In this document: positions 33,871-43,074 of the stretch, one piece after another
How the letters are laid out: each line of letters starts with the position of its first letter
Position numbering within the stretch: the stretch's first letter is position 1
NCBI RefSeq assembly: GCF_000381005.1
Contig: NZ_KB908381.1
Coordinates: forward strand, 1-64,000
DNA from: Selenomonas bovis DSM 23594
Lineage (GTDB): Bacteria > Bacillota > Negativicutes > Selenomonadales > Selenomonadaceae
Direction: 5' to 3'
Length of the DNA stretch: 64,000 nt
Made by a program: the position numbers and the translations under genes
The notes under the pieces: generated by a model
The model's database searches: none
The model's input: the letters and a program-made list of their open reading frames with translations, nothing else
Told to the model about the DNA's origin: nothing

Positions 33871-36474
33871 TTATTTCGCCTCCGCCCAGTTTTTTCCTGT
33901 CTTCACTTCAATGAGCAACGGAACCGACAGCTGTACGACATGTTCCATCGCCTCACGTAAAATCTCCGTAACCTCTGCAACTTCTGCTGCCGGCACTTCG
34001 AGCACGAGCTCGTCATGCACCTGGAGGAGTATGCGGCTCTTGGCACCAGCGTCCTGCAGTGCTTTGTCCGCACGAATCATAGCGAGCTTAATGATATCTG
34101 CGGCCGTTCCCTGGATCGGGGTATTCATCGCCATGCGCTCCGCAAGTGTGCGTTGGTTGAAGTTGTGGCTCTTGATGGCTGGTAGTTCTCGTCTGCGCCC
34201 GAAGAGCGTCGTCACGGCGCCGGTTGCGTGCGCTTCTTCTACCATCTTGTCAAGGAATGTCTTCACTCCCGGATAACGGGTGAAATATTCCTCGATATAG
34301 CCTGCCGCCTCCTTCCGCGAAATATGCAGATCCCGTGAAAGCCCGTAATCGCTGATGCCATAAACGATGCCGAAATTAACAGCCTTCGCCCTGCGACGAA
34401 GTTCCGGTGTTACATCTTCTAGTGGGAGATGGAATACCTCCGCTGCCGTTCGCGCGTGAATGTCTTGGCCTCTGCGGAACGCATCGATAAAGCTCTCATC
34501 CCCTGACATGTGCGCCAGCAGGCGGAGCTCGATCTGAGAATAATCCGCGGATAAGAGGTAGTCGAACCCTTCTCCGGGCTCGAAAAGCGCGCGGATCTGT
34601 CTACCTTCCTCCGTGCGTACGGGAATATTCTGCAGGTTCGGATCTGAGCTTGAGAGCCGCCCTGTCGCTGTCACCGTCTGATTGAAACTCGTATGCACCC
34701 GTCCAGACTCGGGGCGGATGAGATCGCCGATTGCATCGAGATAGGTAGACTTCAGCTTCGTCCAAAGACGATAAGAAAGCACCTGTTCGATGATAGGATG
34801 CTGGAATTTGAGTGCTTCCAAAACCTCGGCATTTGTTGAATAACCCGTTTTCGTCTTTTTGACAGGTGGCAGGCCCAGACGCTCGAACAGAATCTCCCCA
34901 AGCTGTTTTGTGGACTTGATATTGAATGATGTCCCGGCCAGCGTGTAGATGTCCTGCTGGATTTCGTCAATGCGATTTCCTACCTCTTCTGCCTTTTCCG
35001 CGAGGTGCTGACGATTGACGAATACACCTGTCTGTTCCATGCGCACCAACACTGGTACCAATGGCCATTCTACGGTATCATAGAGCTGCCAGAGGGAAAG
35101 CAATCTTAGTTTTTCCATCAGGGGATCGTGCAAGCGCAGCAAGCCCTTCGCCTTGAATGCATCATCCATGTCCTCCGGCAACGCGGTCTCTGGAAAGAAC
35201 TCAGTAAGCAGCGATGCCACACTGTAGCTAGATATCTCAGGATGCAGGAGATATTCTGCGAGCTTTGCATCCAATATCTTTCCACGGAACTGTATCCCTG
35301 CATGTCCGTAAGATTTCAAGTCGAAAAGGATGACTTCTGGCGCAGCCTCTACCACATCAAGAACATGCGACAGCACTCCAGCTTGGGCGTCAACAAAAAA
35401 CACACCTTCCGCACAGGCAACGACCAGAGAGACAGGCGATAGAAATGGTGCGCGCCCTTGGAACTGTGCGGAAACAGCGAGATAGTCAGCCCGCTTCATC
35501 GTGTCTAGCGCCTCGGGGGTTATGGGCAGGATCTCGACCGTCTTTGCGGCCTCTGTTGTTTCGGAGACGCCATACTCCGGCAGTGACTTTTCTCTGGAAT
35601 CGAGATTGAATACCTTGCCCGCACGCGAGAGAATGGCCGTAAGGCCGTAACGCTGACAAAAGGATGTCAGCTTCTCGCTGTCCGGCGTAGCAACCGCATC
35701 GTCAAGGGACAATGTCAGATCCGGTACTTGACAATTAATGGTCGCGAGCACCTTGGACAGGCACGCTTGTTCCTCGTAGGTCGTCAACCGTTCCTGGAGT
35801 TTCTTGCCGGAAACCTCTTCTTTGTGTGCAAAGACGTTTTCCAGAGAGCCGTACGCCACCAAGAGCTTCGTCGCTGTTTTCGGTCCTACGCCAGGTACGC
35901 CCGGAATATTGTCCGACGTATCCCCCATCAGCCCCTTCAAATCAATCAAACGGATTGGCGGTAATTGATATTCCTCCGTAAATGTAGCTTCATCATAGAC
36001 AGCCAACTGAGAAATGCCCTTCTTTGTCAGCATCACGCGCAGATTGGGGCGAACCAGCTGGAGTGCATCGCGGTCGCCAGTGACGACCAGCGCATCCAAT
36101 CCAGCTCCGGCTGCCTGCGTCGCGAGCGTGCCGATGATATCATCAGCTTCGTAGCCTGCGCGCTCAATGAACGGTATGCCAAGCGCTGCGGCAAAATCGT
36201 GGAGCAATGGAATCTGCCCCAAAAGCTCAGCCGGAGTCTTGTCACGCGTGCCTTTATAGTCGGGATAAAGTTCCGTGCGGAATGTCTTTTTCCCTTTGTC
36301 AAAAGCGATGATTAGATAATCAGGATGCCAGTCTTCCCAAAGCTTCAGGAGCATATTGGCAAAGCCAAAAATCGCATTCGTATACTCTCCCGTCGGTGCG
36401 GTCAATGGCGGCAAGGCAAAAAAAGCACGGAAAAGAAGACTGCTTCCATCGAGAATGACAAATCGTTTTTGCAA
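33871..36474 (-). CDS. polA: DNA polymerase I
   Basis: An 867-residue repair polymerase. The 5'-3' nuclease domain (1 to about 290) has LLFRAFFALPPLT, ERAGYEADD and GVPGVGPKTA. The middle 3'-5' exonuclease-like domain (about 310-480) lacks the acidic residues (VSAQFQ where D-x-E is expected), so no proofreading, as in Bacillus Pol I. The polymerase domain has DPNLQNIPVR, SADYSQIELR and VHDELVLE. The start is TTG, with GGAGGG upstream. First gene of polA-mutM-coaE-slt. Confidence 0.97.
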   Translation of the reverse strand: MQKRFVILDGSSLLFRAFFALPPLTAPTGEYTNAIFGFANMLLKLWEDWHPDYLIIAFDKGKKTFRTELYPDYKGTRDKTPAELLGQIPLLHDFAAALGIPFIERAGYEADDIIGTLATQAAGAGLDALVVTGDRDALQLVRPNLRVMLTKKGISQLAVYDEATFTEEYQLPPIRLIDLKGLMGDTSDNIPGVPGVGPKTATKLLVAYGSLENVFAHKEEVSGKKLQERLTTYEEQACLSKVLATINCQVPDLTLSLDDAVATPDSEKLTSFCQRYGLTAILSRAGKVFNLDSREKSLPEYGVSETTEAAKTVEILPITPEALDTMKRADYLAVSAQFQGRAPFLSPVSLVVACAEGVFFVDAQAGVLSHVLDVVEAAPEVILFDLKSYGHAGIQFRGKILDAKLAEYLLHPEISSYSVASLLTEFFPETALPEDMDDAFKAKGLLRLHDPLMEKLRLLSLWQLYDTVEWPLVPVLVRMEQTGVFVNRQHLAEKAEEVGNRIDEIQQDIYTLAGTSFNIKSTKQLGEILFERLGLPPVKKTKTGYSTNAEVLEALKFQHPIIEQVLSYRLWTKLKSTYLDAIGDLIRPESGRVHTSFNQTVTATGRLSSSDPNLQNIPVRTEEGRQIRALFEPGEGFDYLLSADYSQIELRLLAHMSGDESFIDAFRRGQDIHARTAAEVFHLPLEDVTPELRRRAKAVNFGIVYGISDYGLSRDLHISRKEAAGYIEEYFTRYPGVKTFLDKMVEEAHATGAVTTLFGRRRELPAIKSHNFNQRTLAERMAMNTPIQGTAADIIKLAMIRADKALQDAGAKSRILLQVHDELVLEVPAAEVAEVTEILREAMEHVVQLSVPLLIEVKTGKNWAEAK

Positions 36475-36523
36475 AGCGTTCCCTCCTCATTTTGGGCAGA
36501 TCTACTCTACGGAAGCACGGACA

Positions 36524-36549
36524 GCATTGCGTCTAAGCATTGCGTCTAA
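36524..36549. repeat. 13-bp tandem duplication upstream of polA
   Basis: GCATTGCGTCTAA occurs twice in a row, 50 bases before the polA start, in the region where its promoter should lie. No clear -35/-10 is seen, so it may be a simple duplication or a binding site pair. Confidence 0.6.
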
Positions 36550-36588
36550 GCTTCGCGCAGCAGTGCTTGACACCCATTCGGCTCGTGA

Positions 36589-37845
36589 TCATGCATCAGC
36601 CTGCTCACTTCTCGCTCCATCAGTCGGCTGCGTAACCATGGACGGATGCTGCTCAGGCTGTGCGGAATCTGTCGCTCTTTCTGTGCTTCCCGTCGTCACT
36701 GACGTTGCAATGGTTGCCTCGGACGGTTCTGCTTTTCCTGCAGAAGTCTTCTGATAGGCGAAACCGTCTTTCCCGGATTGGCCGCCGTCCAAATGATAAA
36801 GCGTCGCCACATCATCGGCATTGCAATACAGAACGTCTTTCTTGTCATAGCCGATGGCCTTGCCATACGTACTTGTGAGAACCTGGGCTGCAGCATCCCA
36901 GCCGAGATTGACACCTGCGGCGTCAGCAAGATCGATGGCAGGGAGATAGGTGATGCCATCCTGGATGACAGCCTTGTTCTTCATTTTCTTGCCGTCAACG
37001 GTGATATTATAAACCTTGCCGATATAAGTAGGTTCTCCATCTGATGCGTCGATTTTCTTTTGAATGTCTTCATCACTGATGAAATTTTGCACACCAAAGC
37101 CTGCGAGCCAGCGCGTTACCTCCGCAACATCAAGCGGCTGCCTGTCGTAGCCGTCCGGATAAATATAGAAAGCGACCGTGTCGTCCGGCGTTTTCTCGAC
37201 GACGATGCGATTATAGGTGATTTCTACCGGTGTGCCGATTTTCACGAGCTCGAACAGTGCTTCGACATCCTTTTCATTCATACGGATGCAGCCATTGGAG
37301 ACATAATGACCGATAGACTCCGGCTTGTTCGTACCGTGAATGCCATAGTTTCCCTGAATCTCCATCCAGCGATATCCGAGCGGATTGCTCTCACCGGACG
37401 CAATGGAGTTTTCAGGATTCTCAGGATCTGTCCACGTCGGATTGACATCCTTCGAACGAATGGAGAAATAACCTACAGGTGTCGGAGTGCCCGGTTTTCC
37501 AGGCCCGATGGGATAAAGGCGGATTTTTTTCGTACCCTCGTAAAGTGCCAAGGAGCGACTAGCCAGGTTGATCATGATGCGGCGGCTGTTGAGAGCCGCT
37601 TCATCTGTCTTGCCAGCAACAGATGCCTTGTCCGTGTTTCCAGATTCTACGGCGGGTTGTTCTGTCGCCGCCTGCGGTTTGTTCGTCTCACTTGCCTTCG
37701 TTGTTTTCTCGGCAGGTACTGCAGTGACCACATCTCCTTGCGTTACAGTAACGACGGGAGATACTTCTTCTGCAGCCCAAACAGGTGTGCTAGCAGCCAT
37801 TAGGGCTACACTTAAAACTCCAGCTGAAAAATTTTTCCACATCAT
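36589..37845 (-). CDS. Secreted L,D-transpeptidase (YkuD domain)
   Basis: A 418-residue exported cell-wall enzyme that forms 3-3 cross-links or attaches proteins to peptidoglycan. A signal peptide (about 1-24, ending VWA-AEE) is followed by a Thr/Ala/Pro-rich linker to about 85. The YkuD catalytic domain (about 90-205) has IHGTNKPESIGHYVSNGCIRM, with the nucleophile Cys in SNGCIRM. Next comes a region ending in a copper-amine-oxidase-like domain (about 275-350) that may bind the wall. The C-terminus is Ser/Thr/Gln-rich. Confidence 0.92.
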   Translation of the reverse strand: MMWKNFSAGVLSVALMAASTPVWAAEEVSPVVTVTQGDVVTAVPAEKTTKASETNKPQAATEQPAVESGNTDKASVAGKTDEAALNSRRIMINLASRSLALYEGTKKIRLYPIGPGKPGTPTPVGYFSIRSKDVNPTWTDPENPENSIASGESNPLGYRWMEIQGNYGIHGTNKPESIGHYVSNGCIRMNEKDVEALFELVKIGTPVEITYNRIVVEKTPDDTVAFYIYPDGYDRQPLDVAEVTRWLAGFGVQNFISDEDIQKKIDASDGEPTYIGKVYNITVDGKKMKNKAVIQDGITYLPAIDLADAAGVNLGWDAAAQVLTSTYGKAIGYDKKDVLYCNADDVATLYHLDGGQSGKDGFAYQKTSAGKAEPSEATIATSVTTGSTERATDSAQPEQHPSMVTQPTDGARSEQADA

Positions 37846-37891
37846 AAAAAACTCTTTTCTATACCATAATTAGAACATTGCTTTCCTGATT

Positions 37892-37920
37892 ATCCTACCA
37901 TTTCAAGCGGGAATTTACAA
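37892..37920 (-). promoter_or_regulatory. Promoter of the L,D-transpeptidase gene
   Basis: TTGTAA and TAGGAT with a 17-base spacer on the minus strand, about 50 bases before the start codon. Confidence 0.45.
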
Positions 37921-37948
37921 GGAAGCAAAACACAGGTTACAAGTCGTA

Positions 37949-38821
37949 TCATGATTTAGAACGCAGATAATTTACAGCGGACAGACCTGCTTTTGCTCCT
38001 TCGTAGACAGCCTTTGCAACTTGAAGGAGGCCGCCGGTACAGTCACCTGCCGCGAAGATGCCCGGCACATTCGTCGCCATATTTTCATCCACTTTGACGC
38101 TGCGGCCCTCGAGCTGTATGCCCATCTTCTTCGCTAGTACAACGCTTCCAGCAGTACCGATGGCGATGAATACGCCATCCAGCGGCAGTTCCGCACCATC
38201 CTCGAAGACGACGCTTTCCACATGTTCTGTCCCTTTTATCGATGAGAGCTTACTTGTATGGACCGTCATCCCCTGAGGGAACTGTGCCGTTTCCTCAGCA
38301 CCATTTGTCAGGATATGAAGTTCGGAGACATGGGGAGCAAGAACTTCCGCTTCATGCAGAGCATACGCGCCAGCACCGATGACGCCGACACGCTTCTTGC
38401 GGTAGAAGAATGCATCGCAGATGGCACAGTAGCTTACCCCCTTGCCTTCCAGTTCCGCGATGCCGGGAATCTGCACGCTCTTCCGAGAAGCCCCTGCCGC
38501 AAGGATTACACTGGGCGCAGAAAGCTCGAAATCTTTGCCCGCCACAGTGTAGCCGTCAAATGTATCATTGAAGCCGAGCTGCATGACCTCGCCGCTTTGC
38601 AGCGTGATGCCGAGGCGACGCGCTCCCTCGATGCCACGGCGTTCCAATTCTGCGCCAGTTACCGGTTCAGGAAAGCCATAATAGTTTTCAATGCGTTCCG
38701 CCTTGGCAAGCGCGCCCTGCCCTTTCGTGACTACCGTCACAGAGGCACCGCCGCGGCGCGCGTAAAGCGCAGCCGATATGCCTGCAGGACCAGAGCCAAT
38801 CACGATGATTTTCTTTTCCAT
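37949..38821 (-). CDS. Thioredoxin reductase-like flavoprotein
   Basis: A 290-residue FAD protein of the TrxB fold. The FAD site begins VIGSGPAGISAALYA and ends GIFAAGDCTGG. The redox-active pair is CAIC in GVSYCAICDAFFY. The second dinucleotide site reads VIGAGAYALHEAEV, and the HRRxxxR motif that binds the NADPH phosphate in TrxB is absent (ILTNGAEE instead). It may therefore use another electron donor, as ferredoxin- or flavin-linked reductases of clostridia do. ATG 38821 has GGGAGG 9 bases upstream. Confidence 0.88.
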   Translation of the reverse strand: MEKKIIVIGSGPAGISAALYARRGGASVTVVTKGQGALAKAERIENYYGFPEPVTGAELERRGIEGARRLGITLQSGEVMQLGFNDTFDGYTVAGKDFELSAPSVILAAGASRKSVQIPGIAELEGKGVSYCAICDAFFYRKKRVGVIGAGAYALHEAEVLAPHVSELHILTNGAEETAQFPQGMTVHTSKLSSIKGTEHVESVVFEDGAELPLDGVFIAIGTAGSVVLAKKMGIQLEGRSVKVDENMATNVPGIFAAGDCTGGLLQVAKAVYEGAKAGLSAVNYLRSKS

Positions 38822-38929
38822 TTTGCTCATCCTCCCCTACTTGATAACATTATAGAAGGAAATCCACCTATCCCCTTTAGCTTAGATATTTCCATAGTTT
38901 CCTTCTGTGAGCATCTCACACGATGATGC

Positions 38930-41233
38930 CTATACTTTTTCAATCGGCGCGTATTTCTGCATGAGTCCTTTTACGCCTTGATTTGGGAAAGCAATTTTGA
39001 GTTCGACCTCCTCGCCCTCTCCCTTGACGGAAACGACGGTACCCACGCCCCATTTCCCATGCTTCGCCTTGTCGCCGACATGCCAGGAAATGTTGGTATC
39101 AGGACGGATCACGTCGCCGCTTTTCGGTACCGTATTCCGTGCGGAAAGCTCGCGCATAGCCTCGAGGGCAGATTTTGGCTTGCCAACAAAATGAGTGCCG
39201 CTGCCAAATTGCGCAGAGGAGGGGCGAAAGGTCATAACGCCTTGACGCTGCTGTGCCCCGTAGGAACTTGCCGACGCAAAACCATAGGCATTGCGGCGCG
39301 GCACAAGTTCTTCCAAACATTCTTTGGGAATCTCCGCGAGAAAACGGGAGGCCGGATTTGCATTGGCGCGGCCATAGAGCGTCCGTTTCGCCGCATGTGT
39401 CAGGTAGAGCTTGCGTTCTGCACGTGTAATGCCCACATAGCAGGCACGGCGCTCTTCTTCCATTTGGTCGTCATCCATCAGCGCGCGGCTATGCGGGAAG
39501 ATCCCCTCCTCCATGCCGGTGATGAAGACAATGGGAAACTCCAGGCCCTTGGCTGCATGCAACGTCATGAGAGTAACGCGGTCATCCGCAAAATCAGCAT
39601 GATCCACATCGGAGACGAGTGAGAGCTGCGCGAGGAAATTCTCGAGCGTAGGCTGTTCTTCCTTTTCCATGAATTCCTTGGCCATACCGATGAATTCCTT
39701 GAGATTTTCCAGGCGTTCCTTGCTCTCTGGCTTCTTGTCATTCTCCAGTTCTGCCTGATAGCCCGATTCCTGCATAACGTGCGAGATCAGATCATTCATC
39801 GAGAGATTTGACTGGATGGCCATGATATTGAAAATAAAGGAAGTAAAAAGCTCCAGAGGACGTTTGACGCGACTTGTGATACCGGGAATTGCCGCCAAGA
39901 CATCCTGATTGGAAATCACATCAAAGAGTGTCAGATCATTTGCCGCTGCGTATTCCATGAGCTTCGAGAGAGATGTCTGGCCGATGCCCCGTTTCGGCAC
40001 GTTGATGATGCGCAGCAAGCTGACATTGTCCAATGGATTGAATATAACACGCAGATAAGCGACGATATCCTTGATTTCCTTGCGGTCATAGAATTTCAGC
40101 CCGCCGACCATCGTATACGGTATATGTGCCGACATGAGCCCTTCCTCTAAGATGCGTGACTGGGCATTCGTCCGATAGAGGATTGCCATGTCACCATAGC
40201 TCGCCTGGAAGATGTCCTTCTGCTTCATGATGGTTGTCGCTACGAAATGTGCTTCATCCTTTTCGTCCATCGCCTGATAGGATGTGATTTTCTCTCCCTG
40301 CGGATTTTCTGTCCAAAGCGCTTTTTTCTTGCGCTGGACATTGTGCTCGATTACCGCATTCGCTGCTGCGAGGATGGTCTTTGTCGAACGGTAATTCTGT
40401 TCCAGTTTGATGGTCGTCGCATCCGGGTAATCCTGCTCGAAATCCATAATGTTACGGATATCGGCACCACGCCAACCATAGATGGATTGATCTGCATCGC
40501 CAACAACGCAGAGATTATGATGAGCGCCGGCCAAAATTTTCGTGAGCTGATACTGCGCGCCGTTCGTATCTTGGTACTCATCTACAAGAATATATTGGAA
40601 GCGACGCTGGTATTTCTGCCGGATATCCTCTTGTTCCTCCAGCAGCCGCACGGAAACCATGAGCAAGTCGTCAAAATCAAGCGCGTTGCTTTCCCGCAGT
40701 CGCTGTGCATAGAGCTCGTAGACTTCGGCGACCTTTTCCTGGAAAAATCCATCCGCCAGTTTCTTGAATGTATGCGGCCCCTGCAGCTGGTTTTTCGCGT
40801 TGGAAATCGCATGCAGGATATTATTGGGCGCATACTGTTTCTCGTCGAGATTGAGTTTTTTCAGGCAATCCTTGATGACAGCCTGACTGTCACTCGTATC
40901 ATAGATGACGAAGTTCCGACGGTAGAGTTCCGTCGCCTCGATTTCTCGGCGCAGGAACCTAGCACAGAAGGAATGAAATGTGCTGAGCCATACCTCTTTG
41001 GCGTTTTCGCCAATCATGCGGTCTACACGATCGCGCATCTCTGCTGCCGCCTTGTTCGTGAATGTGATTGCAAGGATGCGATAGGGCGGAACGCCCTGCG
41101 CCAACAAGTTCGCGATGCGGCAGGTGAGCACCTTCGTTTTACCTGAACCGGCACCTGCCATGATGAGCAGCGGCCCCTCTGTATGCGCGACGGCTTCTCT
41201 TTGCGCAGGGTTGAGTCCACTAAAAATATCCAA
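38930..41233 (-). CDS. pcrA: ATP-dependent DNA helicase PcrA
   Basis: A 767-residue UvrD/Rep-family 3'-5' helicase for repair and plasmid/rolling-circle replication and for removing RecA and stalled polymerase. Motif I is MAGAGSGKTKVL, followed by LVDEYQDTN, VGDADQSIYGWRGAD, TLHAAKGLEFP and VGITRAERKLYLT. The C-terminal Tudor-like RNA-polymerase-binding region is kept (VGDKAKHGKWGVGTV). The start is TTG, 5 bases behind GAGGAGG. Confidence 0.97.
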   Translation of the reverse strand: MDIFSGLNPAQREAVAHTEGPLLIMAGAGSGKTKVLTCRIANLLAQGVPPYRILAITFTNKAAAEMRDRVDRMIGENAKEVWLSTFHSFCARFLRREIEATELYRRNFVIYDTSDSQAVIKDCLKKLNLDEKQYAPNNILHAISNAKNQLQGPHTFKKLADGFFQEKVAEVYELYAQRLRESNALDFDDLLMVSVRLLEEQEDIRQKYQRRFQYILVDEYQDTNGAQYQLTKILAGAHHNLCVVGDADQSIYGWRGADIRNIMDFEQDYPDATTIKLEQNYRSTKTILAAANAVIEHNVQRKKKALWTENPQGEKITSYQAMDEKDEAHFVATTIMKQKDIFQASYGDMAILYRTNAQSRILEEGLMSAHIPYTMVGGLKFYDRKEIKDIVAYLRVIFNPLDNVSLLRIINVPKRGIGQTSLSKLMEYAAANDLTLFDVISNQDVLAAIPGITSRVKRPLELFTSFIFNIMAIQSNLSMNDLISHVMQESGYQAELENDKKPESKERLENLKEFIGMAKEFMEKEEQPTLENFLAQLSLVSDVDHADFADDRVTLMTLHAAKGLEFPIVFITGMEEGIFPHSRALMDDDQMEEERRACYVGITRAERKLYLTHAAKRTLYGRANANPASRFLAEIPKECLEELVPRRNAYGFASASSYGAQQRQGVMTFRPSSAQFGSGTHFVGKPKSALEAMRELSARNTVPKSGDVIRPDTNISWHVGDKAKHGKWGVGTVVSVKGEGEEVELKIAFPNQGVKGLMQKYAPIEKV

Positions 41234-41268
41234 GATTTCCTCCTCGTTTGCTCGTGATGAAATGCGGT

Positions 41269-41299
41269 AAAAAGCCGCCCCTAGCGCACCAGGGGCGGC
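41269..41299 (-). terminator. Terminator behind the pyrophosphatase gene
   Basis: GCCGCCCCT/AGGGGCGGC stem with TTTTTAC after it on the minus strand; it separates the pyrophosphatase from pcrA. Confidence 0.85.
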
Positions 41300-41322
41300 G
41301 GATGAAATACAATGATGGATGC

Positions 41323-42975
41323 TTACTCTTTTTCCTTGATGCGCTTCACCGCTTCGGAAAGCGGTGGCACGATCTGCTTCTTGCGGCTCATGACGCCGGG
41401 GAGGTAGACATGCGTACCGCTGGCATCCTTCTTGAAAGCCTCGCCGATCAACGTCTTGGGCGAACCTGCGTACAAGAGATACGTCGCCTCTTCCAGGATG
41501 TCCGTGACCATCACGAGACTCATATCGAAACCTTCTTTCTCGCAGATGGTCGTCATCGCCTCAATGAGCTGTGGCTCCAGTCCGAGGACTTCCTTCGTAT
41601 CCATGACGGAAATCTGGCTGATGAGCAAATGGTAATCGCCCATCTGGAATTCCTTGGAGTCATTCTTCGCAATCTCCATCGGGGTCATATCGCCGATGCC
41701 AGAGCCAGCCTTGAGCATTGCCATGCCGTACTCCTTGAGGTCGACACCCGCGATTTCCGCCAGGCGCTCCGCAGTCTTCTTATCGTACGGCGTGCACGTC
41801 GGGGATTTGAAGAGCACCGTATCTGAAAGAATGGCTGAGAGGAGCAGGCCCGCTACCGGTGCGGGGATGTCGACATCCTGCTGCCAGTGCATGTTGGCAA
41901 CGATGGTCGCCGTGCAGCCCACTGGCTCCGCATGCGTGAAGATTGGCTCGCTCGTCTGGATACCGCCGAGACGGTGATGGTCGATGACCTCGACAATCTT
42001 GGCTTCCTCGATGCCCTCGACGGCCTGGCCGCGTTCATTATGATCGACGAGGATTACGCGGTCACGCTCCGGCATCGTGAGCTCATCACGGCTCACAAGA
42101 CCGACGAGACGACCGTTCTCGATGACAGGATAATTGCGGTAATGCGTCTCTTCCATGGTGCCTTTGATGTCAGAGAGCAGGTCCATCGGCTTGAAGCAAA
42201 CAGGGTTCTCATGCATGATGCGGCGGACCGGCACACACTGGTTGATGAGACGTGCCGTCGTATACGTATCATATGGCGTGGACAACACGAACATGTGACG
42301 CGCTTCCGCGGCCTCGATGACATCAGCAGACACGCGGCCGTTCCCTGTGATGATGAGGACGGAGATGCCCTGCTCCACGCAGTCGATGATGGTCTCATCG
42401 TGGCGGTCGCCGATCAAGACGATATCATTCTCCTTGATGCCCGCTTTGATCGTCTTGAGCGAGCCTGCCGCAATCCGTACATCGCCTTGGATGAAGTCGC
42501 TTTCGATACCGTCGACGAGTACCTTGGCATCGATAGCGGCAATGATATCACGATACCGCACGCGCATGTCAGAAAGGTTCGCCATGCCAAGCTCCTGGAA
42601 ATAGCGTTTGGCCAGATCGGACACTGTCACGATGCCCACGAGAATGCCCTTGCTGTCCGTCACGGGAACAGAACGCAGATCATGATCGCGCATGATTTCG
42701 CCCAGCTGTCGCAATGTATCATGCTGCTTGACAACGATCTTGCAGTCGAGCAGCACATCTTTGACGCGAGGATAGAGATCCGACAGGAGCAGCGGCTGCT
42801 GCATATGGAAATACTCGAGCGCATATTTTGTCTCTGCATTCACCTTTCCCGCCCGCGCCGCGACGACGTTCTCGCCGAGCGCCTGCTTGAGATGCGCATA
42901 ACCGATGGCAGAACAGATCGAGTCTGTATCCGGATTTCGATGGCCAATGATATAAATGGGTTTCGTATTCTTCAT
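41323..42975 (-). CDS. CBS-domain manganese-dependent inorganic pyrophosphatase (family II)
   Basis: A 550-residue cytoplasmic enzyme hydrolysing PPi. The DHH domain starts IIGHRNPDTDSICSAIGYA (residues 6-24) and, after the insert, continues with ILVDHNERGQ, VEVIDHHRLGG and the C-terminal DHHA2 domain (about 425-550, SRKKQIVPPL). The insert (about 65-300) contains two CBS domains (LRSVPVTDSKGILVGIVT and NYPVIENGRLVGLVS) around a DRTGG domain, the arrangement in which AMP/ADP inhibit and ATP or diadenosine polyphosphates activate. ATG 42975 has GGAGG 10 bases upstream. Confidence 0.96.
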   Translation of the reverse strand: MKNTKPIYIIGHRNPDTDSICSAIGYAHLKQALGENVVAARAGKVNAETKYALEYFHMQQPLLLSDLYPRVKDVLLDCKIVVKQHDTLRQLGEIMRDHDLRSVPVTDSKGILVGIVTVSDLAKRYFQELGMANLSDMRVRYRDIIAAIDAKVLVDGIESDFIQGDVRIAAGSLKTIKAGIKENDIVLIGDRHDETIIDCVEQGISVLIITGNGRVSADVIEAAEARHMFVLSTPYDTYTTARLINQCVPVRRIMHENPVCFKPMDLLSDIKGTMEETHYRNYPVIENGRLVGLVSRDELTMPERDRVILVDHNERGQAVEGIEEAKIVEVIDHHRLGGIQTSEPIFTHAEPVGCTATIVANMHWQQDVDIPAPVAGLLLSAILSDTVLFKSPTCTPYDKKTAERLAEIAGVDLKEYGMAMLKAGSGIGDMTPMEIAKNDSKEFQMGDYHLLISQISVMDTKEVLGLEPQLIEAMTTICEKEGFDMSLVMVTDILEEATYLLYAGSPKTLIGEAFKKDASGTHVYLPGVMSRKKQIVPPLSEAVKRIKEKE

Positions 42976-43014
42976 CCTGAAAAATCCTCCCTCTGACAAA
43001 CAGCAGTTTCATTT

Positions 43015-43043
43015 ATTATAATAAAAATTCTCGTAAGCGTCTA
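43015..43043 (-). promoter_or_regulatory. Promoter of the pyrophosphatase gene
   Basis: TAGACG and TATAAT with a 17-base spacer on the minus strand. Confidence 0.5.
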
Positions 43044-43074
43044 CCCTTCTGAGGGAGAGAAATCGCCCGCTTCT

